The notes beneath the pieces are model-generated. The model was not told where the DNA came from. It made no database searches and saw only the letters and a program-made list of their open reading frames with translations. A stretch of DNA of 64,000 bases from Euglena gracilis. Taxonomy: Eukaryota; Euglenida; Euglenophyceae; Euglenales. Position numbers and translations under genes: made by a program. This document shows, in pieces, positions 54,941 to 64,000 of the stretch (positions are counted from its first letter, which is position 1; each line of letters starts with the position of its first letter). The stretch spans positions 17,551,562-17,615,561 of the forward strand of contig CP154956.1 of the NCBI GenBank assembly GCA_039621445.1. The letters are read 5' to 3'.

Positions 54941-57900
54941 TTGGCAGAGTCGAATGAGAGGGCCTGCTGGCCCCCTCCCAGCCCCTTTTCGTGTCCCAGT
55001 CAGGGGGGGCTGGGGGGACCGTGCAGGTCCAGGTCCGGGTCTGCCGTTGGACCTTCCCTTGACCAAAACCCAACCCTCTCCGTGAACCCTTTCCTCACCC
55101 CCCTTCCGAGGGCCGTGCTGGGGGCACCCCTGGCCCCCGTCCCCTCCCTTCTGGCCCCCGCTTTTTCAGGCACTCCCCCTCCGTGGTGGCCCCTTCTCCA
55201 CCAGCACTGTCGTGCCAGATGTCCCGTTTTCCCGCACTCATAACACTTCTTTCCTGGGCATTCCCGAGACCAGTGATCTGTGGCCCCGCACTGGCTGCAG
55301 GGCTGGTCCACCGAGGGGCCACTCCGGGGGCTCCTCGAGGGGGTTTGTTCCCTGTTGGTGGCTGGGTGGGTGGTTGGGGACCTGGCTGCGCGAAAATCTG
55401 GGCCGCCCTTGCCAGCTCCCTTGCCGAACCCCTTTCCCCTCTGCCCCGGGCTGGGTGACCTGCGTCCCTCCCGTCCCTTTCCAAGTGACCCGCCCCGGTG
55501 CCGTGATTGTCCGTCCTGTTAGCCCCTCGGGGCCTTTGGGGGGTCCTGCCCTTGCTCCTCCCTCAGCTGGCTGTGAAACGGTTTTCTGGGGCTGGGCTTG
55601 CCTGGCTTCCTGGGATTTTACTTCTGAGACTGAAAAATTGTCGAGGCCCCCAGCCCAGTGGTCCTCCTGGTGGGCTGGGGCCCCCCGTCCACCCCAAGAA
55701 CGGCCATATCTGTCAGACCGTTCCTGGCACCGCAGCTCGTTTTCAGCGTGTCGAAAAACCTCTTCCAATCCCAGATTTGTTTCGTGGGGGGTGATTTTCA
55801 CTGTATTGCCCCCCTGCAGCGTTGCCCCGTTCCTCATCATCAGCCTCTCCAGCGCCCGTCGGCTGTAGAGCTTGATGAGGAAGGAGTCCCGGTGTGCCCT
55901 GACTGTCACCGGCTCCCCCTCACCCACAGCCTCCTGGGCGAGTTGTACTGCCTTCTCCACTGTCAACCCTTGGATGTGCCACAGCCCCATTGTGGGCGCA
56001 GCCTGATTTTTTCGTGTCTGTTCCCTGATTATGGCCCTTCGCATGGAATCTGGGAGCTGCCGTAAAACCAGGGCCTGTGCTTCCTCCTCTGAGGGGTTTT
56101 CCATTTGGCAAAAAATTAATTTAAACTGACTTTCATATTTACGCCACGCTGGGAGGGATAACTTGCCTGTGTTGACTGGTCTGAGGGCCCTGAGCTGCTC
56201 ATGCAGCGAGGCCTGGATGTCATCGCCCTATTTCTGGGCCAGCCAGTTCCAGACATCTTGGAACCTGACCCGTTTCCCCATCTCCTGTCGCCGCTGGAGT
56301 TCCAGCCGGCTGCTGTGGTCCAGGCAGCCGGTCAGAACAAGCATTTTAAATTCCTCCCCCACTGGCTGTCCCATGGAAACCTGCTGCATGTAGAGCTGAC
56401 ATTTTACTGAAAGATCATGGAAATCACCTTTCAGCTCTGGTTTTACAAGGTCTTTGGTGAGGAGTGTCGCCAGCGGCCCCAAAAACTTGCTAGCTGCTGG
56501 GCTGTGGGCTGCTGGCGCCACGTGGACCGGAGCTGCCTGGACCCCCCGGACCCAGGCTCCCGTGTCCTGGGACCCGAAGGCCAGAGGGGCAGCGCTGCAC
56601 GATGCTGCCCCAGCCCCAGGGGCCCAGGCAAAAGGGTCCATCGCCCCCGTGAACTCCCCTCCTGCGGGGAACCCACGGGGCTGGGGGGGCCACTGGTGCT
56701 CGGCTGATTTCACTCCAGGTTGATCCCTGCCCTGGCCCTGTAGATCTGCTGTGCCTGCTGCCTGTGCTTTCGCTGTGCTGGACTGTCCCGTCGTTCGTGA
56801 ATTTTGCTGAGACTGTTGCTGCTGCTCCTGGGCTCCCAACCTGGCCAAAAAATTAAAAAATCCGTGAGCTTTAATCTGGCGTTCTGCTTCCTCCCAACCC
56901 ACCCCCTGAAACCCGAACGTGCCAGGTGTCTGGGCAGCTGGGGTCCCTCCAGCAGCGGGGACCTGGACTAGACTGCCCCCCGCAGCCATGGGACCCTGGG
57001 GCTGGCGGCCCCCCGCAGCCGTGGGGCCCTGGTGCTGGCTGCCCCCTGGCACTGAAGGGCCTCTGCTTGCTGGGGGTGCTGCATTCCCCCCTGCCGAGGA
57101 AACAAAACAGGGACAGCGCTGGGAGTCCTGGCCACTGAACCCACCGAACCCAGGTAAATTGGTTGGCACAGAACTGGAGTTTGCAGAACGGTTACCGATG
57201 AAACACTGGGAATCTGGCCCCCCACAGCGGCAGCACAAGCCACTGAGGGAGCACCACTGGGAACAGGAGAAAAAACCACAGACGTTTCGGCAGACAGGGC
57301 CCTGCCCCTCTGGGGGCCAAAACCCAAAAACCCACTGGGAAAAACTGCAGCCACAGAAGCTGGGCCCGGGGATACCACTTCCCCGGGTGTTTGCGCTGCT
57401 GTCTCCGCTGCCTGGCTGCTGGGGCCAGCAGAGAGCCCCTGGGGGGCCACAGGCCCCTTGCCCCACTGGGGGCTGGGATGAGCTTGGAGCTGGTGCTGGG
57501 GGCCAGGAGGCTTATTCCCCCCCGCGGCGCCCGAGCCAGTCACTCTCTGCTATGGGCTCTCAATCTCTCACCCCCGGAATGGGCTGTGTTTGGTCTGTGG
57601 TTGCCGGGGGCACTCTGGCTTCAGGGCCTCGGGGGTCCTTGCTCTCCGGCCCCGCTCCTCTGGGTGGTTGCGGTAGCTCCTGGGCGGGGGGGCAAAAATT
57701 TTCAAAAATTTCGATTTTCTTTTTCAAAACGAAAAGCCGATTTTTTATTTCGGCATTTTATTTTGGTGTCCCCCTTATCGTTGAGTCCACCTCCATCAGC
57801 AGGGCGTTGTGGGCCTGGATCACCTGCCCGTGGGTGGTGACCTCTGCCAACAGCTCCTGCAGGCTGTGGCCCTGCCCCTCAGCCCTGGTTCTTAGCTCCC

Positions 57901-59473
57901 TTATGTCTTCCCTTACGGCCCCTTGCTGTTCAGCGATGGATGAGGCTTGGCCGTGCAGTTCTGCTCCAAAAATTTGCAGGGCCTGTGCAATCCCTGCATT
58001 TCTTTCTTGCATCCCCCCGAGTTCACCGGTCAGCTGGTTTAATTTTGGTCCAGGGCCTCGGCCTGGGCCTGGTGCCGCCCGCTGGCCAATTCCTGGCTCC
58101 TCATCACCTCCTCCGTGGTGCGGACGGAGGTGACGAGGAGCTCTTCAAAATTTTTCACTCGCCCAGCCATCGCCTCGTTAAACCCCTGCCCCTCGCCTGG
58201 CTGGTGACCCTGGCTGACGATGGCCTCGTGCCCTTGAACCCGCTGGGCTAGTTGGGCCACAGTCCCGAGGCCCTCGCTCAGCCGGGTGGTCACCTGCTCG
58301 CTGAGGGCTGTCATCCCCCCAGAAAAATTTGCCATCTGCTTCTGCTGCAGATTTTGAAAATTTTCAGCCAGCTGGGACGCTAGCCCAGCCTGGGCTTTTT
58401 CCATTTGCTCCACTACTCCTTGAAAGTTTTCCGTGACCCGCTGAAACTGCAAGGACACCAACTGCTCCAGGCGGCTAACTGAAGCAGCTGTGGTCGCCCC
58501 CGCTTCAGCGAGCCGACTTTGCAGGTCGCCAACCCAACCGTCCAACCGCTGGATCTCCTGCCCCAGAACCACTGAGGCAGCGGCCTGTGCCTCCGCTTCC
58601 TCCCACAACCTCTGGGGGGGGTGCGGGGGGTGCCTCCCCTTCGGGCTCTGTTCTGGCACCAACCCCCCCTGGGCCGTCTGGTCCTCGTCCTCCACCATTT
58701 CCCCTGCTGGGGGCATCTCCTGCAGCTGCCACTGGGTGGTTCCGTCTGGGGCATGTCCTTGGGGCCCATCATGCCCAGGCCTGGCATGCACCAGCGAGAA
58801 ATGGTCGGGTCCGGCTGGGAAATGCCCAGACCCGACATGGCTCACCGGCGCATGTGCCGGCCCGGCATCCCCAGGGTTTTGCCAGGGCCTCCTTTCCAGT
58901 GAAAGCGGCTGGGTCCGGTTTGAAAATTCTTCTTCATCTTCTTCTTCTGGTTCTTGCTCTTCTTCTTTGATCTTCCCCCGCATGGCGAATTGCCACATGA
59001 CCTGCCTGGTCATGTCATGCACAAACTCCGGCATGACCAGGCTGGGCATGCCAGAGAGCAGTCCCAGGCTGCCGGGCAGTGCCAAGCCGGACCCAGAATA
59101 TTCTTGCTGCTGGGGGTCCGGCTGGGCTGGCCCAGCTATGCCCAGGAGCTGCTGGCCCTGGGTGTAATGGCTGGGGCTGTCATGGCTGTGGCTTCGTCGT
59201 CGTCCTCCTCCTGTGACTCGTAATCGGGGAGTGGCTCCCCAGGCTCACATATTGTGAGCCCAGAGGGCTCAAACCCTCCTCTGCGACCATGTAAGGGTTG
59301 CCCCTCCTGAGGTCCCTGTGAAGGGACCCCTGGCGGCGCAACCCGCGTAGGATCGTTTTTATTTGAGCCCTTCGGGCCCACCTGGTGGGGCTTTCCCCTT
59401 GTTAAAAAAGTAGGGTAGGGGTGGGTGTTGGTGTAGATGGAGATGTTGGTGTTGAATAATAGGGAAAAGACAT
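54941..59473 (-). pseudogene. gag: Family D Gag, copy 3 (tandem unit 1)
   Basis: Same layout as copies 1 and 2: ATG near 59473, early TAA in the position seen in copy 2, coiled coil 59085-58039, linker 57466-56440, capsid-like 56440-56000, RRM-like about 55990-55790, CCHC knuckles 55300-55200. A deletion of 16 bp just after the knuckles (near 55190) changes the C terminus. It is cut at 54940 and has no pol. Confidence 0.7.
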
Positions 59474-59883
59474 ACTTTTGTCTCAACAAATGAACTTGAA
59501 TACTTGATCAATGAGCCTTGAACTTGAAACTTGTAATTTGTATTTCCTTGATTTGCACTTGAATTGCCTTGCAAGCAAACAATTGGTGAACACAAATGAC
59601 AGGGTGTGAACAGAGCCCTGCACAGAAAATGTACAATTGAGGGGGGCTACAGCTGGGGGGGCTACTTGGTATACTTTGCGCAAGTCTTAATGAATTGCGC
59701 CATCCCAAGCGCCCACCAAGGGAGTGCGCACGCTTGGTCAAAATGGGCTCTGGGGCCCCCATGGGGGCCAGTGGGGCCTCAAAAGGCCCTTGGGGGACTC
59801 GGAGCCCCCTCGCGGCCCTTCGTGGCCCCTTTGGGCCCCCTTGGGACCCCCCTTTGGGGCGGGCACCCTCGGACCGCGCACAC
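59474..59883 (-). other. Family D leader remnant, unit 1
   Basis: Homologous to 52908-53317, with the same cut. No gene. Confidence 0.6.
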
Positions 59884-60334
59884 ACGTTTAACATTTCTGT
59901 TGCCTGAATACCCCCCTGAGGCCTATAAGATGGAATTTACCGATTGGGTAAGAGAAATTTTAAGGCCATTCACCATCCGAGCGCGAGTCGCAAATTGGCA
60001 TTGCAAGGCAGACCCTGCCGTTTACCCGGGGATACCCCCACAGGTTCAATGCAACCACCCGCGCCTGAATTTTTGGATCTGGCCGGCAATGTTGCCACTT
60101 TGCTTCTGGGATAACCTCCAGAATTTTCTCCATCGAGAAGCCAACAGGCTCGGCGTACGATTACCCGACGGGTACACGCAAACCTGGGAATCACCCGACT
60201 ATGATGTCGATGAGCCTGAAAGGCAACTTGTAAATTTTGAACCTCCGATACTGGAGATAGTGGAAACTCCTGAAGGAGATTACGTTCGGGAGATCAGACC
60301 ACCGACTCCCAGTAAATGGCCATCTGTGCCATAG
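59884..60334 (+). pseudogene. Family B ORF3 C-terminal fragment, unit 2
   Basis: Near-identical to 53318-53768 and joined to the D leader at the same base. Confidence 0.7.
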
Positions 60335-61166
60335 ATATCCCAGGCCTACAGACCACAGGTCCATGGATCCTGTTCTCACCTTTCCATCAGGCCTATAGGC
60401 CCTGTATTCGGTATCCATCCCAGGCACATCTGCCAATATGTATTTATACTTTACATATTTAGCCCCTCTCTTTTGAGCTACCGCCCGTCTGTCGAGGTAT
60501 AAGCCTCTGGGATACCCCATCGGCAACATCGTGTCCGCGCCGCGTTGCGAAGTCTTCCCCAGCGGTATATGCCGCCAGTAAGAAGGCGCACAGCGCACAG
60601 CGCGCACACCGTAATAATAGTTCTCAACTTGTCACTTTTCGACCATAAGGCCCCATAAGACTGCCAGACAGCAAAACTTCTGTCAAAGGTCTTTTGACCA
60701 GCCCCCCACTCCTCTCTCCTTTACCCCCTGGGCAAAACTTCGCTGTCGCCGGCAGTTGGTTTTGTAAATAGGTCTTTCTCCCTGGTCAGATATGACTGGC
60801 CAGGTGTCCCCTCCTACCACACCCTACCCTTCAATAATTTCCGATTATGGATGAGACCTCCCCGCCTGTCATAGACACACCCCAAACCGGGTGGATGGGA
60901 CTTTCTGGAACGGAAACCTTCCAGCCCCATTTCCCAATGGGCTCTTCCACTTCCACCCCTTTGCCGCAATAAGTAGGCACCGCATAAGCGGTTAACCTCT
61001 TTTGCGCGTTATTGCGTTATTTCGCACCTTCCTTCCCACACCCCTGGTGACAGGAGAACCAAAAGCCGCATACGGCTCTGTGACAGGTCCCCGTCCCCAG
61101 GACTGTGTCCGGTATTCCGACTGGCCTGGTCTAGTAGGGAAATCGGGCATAGCCCTGGGAGGGGGA
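60335..61166 (+). other. Family B 3' UTR and polypurine tract, unit 2
   Basis: Near-identical to 53769-54600. No gene. Confidence 0.7.
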
Positions 61167-61506
61167 TGTGTACCAGGCAGCCGTAAGGCCATGGTACTGT
61201 GTATATAGGTATAAGCCTACGGCCAGATATAGCTCTGAGCCCCATACGCAGTACCATGCCAGGTGGTATTCCTAAAGATGGCCAACGGCCTGAATTAGGA
61301 ATACCTAAACCTTATTCTGGTTCTCCTCTCCACAGGTGGTATTCTATTCTTATTTTATTCCATTTTGGTATTTCATTCAGGACTTGATTTCCAAGTTTGA
61401 TTTATTTTCATTTGAAGTCCGAAACGGACAGCCAAGTCACTTGGCGTTTCTTTGTGTAGCCCATAGGGCTTTCTCCACCTGCTTTGTGCTCTGCCTCTTA
61501 ACTGGG
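61167..61506 (+). repeat. Truncated family B LTR, unit 2
   Basis: Near-identical to 54601-54940, with the same break. Confidence 0.85.
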
Positions 61507-64000
61507 TTGGCAGAGTCGAATGAGAGGGCCTGCTGGCCCCCTCCCAGCCCCTTTTCGTGTCCCAGTCAGGGGGGGCTGGGGGGACCGTGCAGGTCCAGAT
61601 CCGGGTCTGCCGTTGGACCTTCCCTTGACCAAAACCCAACCCTCTCCGTGAACCCTTTCCTCACCCCCCTTCCGAGGGCCGTGCTGGGGGCACCCCTGGC
61701 CCCCGTCCCCTCCCTTCTGGCCCCCGCTTTTTCAGGCACTCCCCCTCCGTGGTGGCCCCTTCTCCACCAGCACTGTCGTGCCAGATGTCCCGTTTTCCCG
61801 CACTCATAACACTTCTTTCCTGGGCATTCCCGAGACCAGTGATCTGTGGCCCCGCACTGGCTGCAGGGCTGGTCCACCGAGGGGCCACTCTGGGGGCTCC
61901 TCGAGGGGGTTTGTTCCCTGTTGGTGGCTGGGTGGGTGGTTGGGGACCTGGCTGCGCGAAAATCTGGGCCGCCCTTGCCAGCTCCCTTGCCGAACCCCTT
62001 TCCCCTCTGCCCCGGGCTGGGTGACCTGCGTCCCTCCCGTCCCTTTCCAAGTGACCCGCCCCGGTGCCGTGATTGTCCGTCCTGTTAGCCCCTCGGGGCC
62101 TTTGGGGGGTCCTGCCCTTGCTCCTCCCTCAGCTGGCTGTGAAACGGTTTTCTGGGGCTGGGCTTGCCTGGCTTCCTGGGATTTTACTTCTGAGACTGAA
62201 AAATTGTCGAGGCCCCCAGCCCAGTGGTCCTCCTGGTGGGCTGGGGCCCCCCGTCCACCCCAAGAACGGCCATATCTGTCAGACCGTTCCTGGCACCGCA
62301 GCTCGTTTTCAGCGTGTCGAAAACCCTCTTCCAATCCCAGATTTGTTTCGTGGGGGGTGATTTTCACTGTATTGCCCCCCTGCAGCGTTGCCCCGTTCCT
62401 CATCATCAGCCTCTCCAGCGCCCGTCAGCTGTAGAGCTTGATGAGGAAGGAGTCCCAGTGTGCCCTGACTGTCACCGGCTCCCCCTCACCCACAGCCTCC
62501 TGGGCGAGTTGTACTGCCTTCTCCACTGTCAACCCTTGGATGTGCCACAGCCCCATTGTGGGCGCAGCCTGATTTTTTCGTGTCTGTTCCCTGATTATGG
62601 CCCTTCGCATGGAATCTGGGAGCTGCCGTAAAACCAGGGCCTGTGCTTCCTCCTCTGAGGGGTTTTCCATTTGGCAAAAAATTAATTTAAACTGACTTTC
62701 ATATTTACGCCACGCTGGGAGGGATAACTTGCCTGTGTTGACTGGTCTGAGGGCCCTGAGCTGCTCATGCAGCGAGGCCTGGATGTCATCGCCGTATTTC
62801 TGGGCCAGCCAGTTCCAGACATCTTGGAACCTGACCCGTTTCCCCATCTCCTGTCGCCGCTGGAGTTCCAGCCGGCTGCTGTGGTCCAGGCAGCCGGTCA
62901 GAACAAGCATTTTAAATTCCTCCCCCACTGGCTGTCCCATGGAAACCTGCTGCATGTAGAGCTGACATTTTACTGAAAGATCATGGAAATCACCTTTCAG
63001 CTCTGGTTTTACAAGGTCTTTGGTGAGGAGTGTCGCCAGCGGCCCCAAAAACTTGCTAGCTGCTGGGCTGTGGGCTGCTGGCGCCACGTGGACCGGAGCT
63101 GCCTGGACCCCCCGGACCCAGGCTCCCGTGTCCTGGGACCCGAAGGCCAGAGGGGCAGCGCTGCACGATGCTGCCCCAGCCCCAGGGGCCCAGGCAAAAG
63201 GGTCCATCGCCCCCGTGAACTCCCCTCCTGCGGGGAACCCACGGGGCTGGGGGGGCCACTGGTGCTCGGCTGATTTCACTCCAGGTTGATCCCTGCCCTG
63301 GCCCTGTAGATCTGCTGTGCCTGCTGCCTGTGCTTTCGCTGTGCTGGACTGTCCCGTCGTTCGTGAATTTTGCTGAGACTGTTGCTGCTGCTCCTGGGCT
63401 CCCAACCTGGCCAAAAAATTAAAAAATCCGTGAGCTTTAATCTGGCGTTCTGCTTCCTCCCAATCCACCCCCTGGAACCCGAACGTGCCAGGTGTCTGGG
63501 CAGCTGGGGTCCCTCCAGCAGCGGGGACCTGGACTGGACTGCCCCCCGCAGCCATGGGACCCTGGGGCTGGCGGCCCCCCGCAGCCGTGGGGCCCTGGTG
63601 CTGGCTGCCCCCTGGCACTGAAGGGCCTCTGCTGGCTGGGGGTGCTTCATTCCCCCCTGCCGAGGAAACAAAACAGGGACAGCGCTGGGAGTCCTGGCCA
63701 CTGAACCCACCGAACCCAGGTAAATTGGTTGGCACAGAACTGGAGTTTGCAGAACGGTTACCGATGAAACACTGGGAATCTGGCCACCCACAGCGGCAGC
63801 ACAAGCCACTGAGGGAGCACCACTGGGAACAGGAGAAAAAACCACAGACGTTTCGGCAGACAGGGCCCTGCCCCTCTGGGGGCCAAAACCCAAAAACCCA
63901 CTGGGAAAAACTGCAGCCACAGAAGCTGGGCCCGGGGATACCACTTCCCCGGGTGTTTGCGCTGCTGTCTCCGCTGCCTGGCTGCTGGGGCCAGCAGAGA
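61507..64000 (-). pseudogene. gag: Family D Gag, copy 4 (partial, tandem unit 2)
   Basis: The minus-strand frame 63804-62425 (459 residues) covers linker, capsid-like and RRM-like parts. The CCHC knuckles are at about 61865-61765. The N-terminal coiled coil lies beyond the right edge. Near-identical to copy 3. Confidence 0.7.

Larger units (their letters stand above)
53318..59883. repeat. Chimeric tandem unit 1 (6566 bp)
   Basis: It contains the B ORF3 end, B UTR, truncated B LTR, reversed D Gag and D leader. Matching landmarks recur exactly 6566 bp further right (LTR start 54601 and 61167; ORF stops 53768 and 60334). Only scattered single-base differences are seen. Confidence 0.9.
59884..64000. 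repeat. Chimeric tandem unit 2 (runs off right edge)
   Basis: Second copy of the 6566-bp unit, offset by 6566 from unit 1 throughout, with scattered single-base differences (for example near 53748 and 60314). Confidence 0.9.

Overview
The window is eukaryotic repeat DNA with no recognisable host gene, tRNA, rRNA or CRISPR array. Almost all of it is nested, truncated and tandemly rearranged LTR retrotransposons of the Ty3/gypsy type (protease, reverse transcriptase, RNase H, integrase, then chromodomain). The host is most likely an alga or related protist. The clues are GC-rich DNA, long C/G homopolymers, Gag proteins ending in Gly-Lys repeats, and retroelements that carry DNA methyltransferases, a habit described before in dinoflagellates and charophyte algae. 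The species cannot be named from sequence alone.

Three families are present. Family A (1 to about 10300, minus strand) has a 1,050-residue Gag, then in the same frame after a single TGA a Pol with a C5-cytosine methyltransferase, protease, RT, RNase H, integrase and chromodomain; it runs off the left edge. Family B is seen nearly whole at 21768-36065 (plus strand, two LTRs, PBS, PPT). It has an odd gene order: protease, a Dam/DIRS-type methyltransferase-like domain, RT, RNase H, integrase and chromodomain come first, and the Gag-like ORF and a long unknown ORF with a Cys/His cluster come after. A second, deleted and inverted B copy fills 11616-18280 and abuts a B pol fragment of opposite orientation (18285-20990). 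A 694-bp Tc1/mariner-like MITE sits in the plus-strand B copy. Family D (about 42500-53317, minus strand) has a coiled-coil Gag with two CCHC knuckles, then a Dam-like adenine methyltransferase domain and a C5-cytosine methyltransferase in tandem, then protease, RT, RNase H, integrase and a broken chromodomain.

From 36066 rightwards, truncated D gag copies alternate with 3' ends of B. A chimeric unit of 6566 bp (B 3' ORF, B UTR, truncated B LTR, reversed D gag and leader) is repeated head to tail from 53318 to beyond the right edge, nearly identical between copies, so the last amplification is recent or the assembly is affected.

The coding capacity is mostly decayed: frameshifts (often at C/G runs) and stop codons break every family. 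Family A is the best preserved, with one apparent single-base frameshift near 3950. The main biological interest is the capture of one or two methyltransferase domains by these elements, the probable stop-codon readthrough in A and -1 frameshift in D that would express them, the pol-before-gag order of B, and an RRM-like module in the Gag of A and D.
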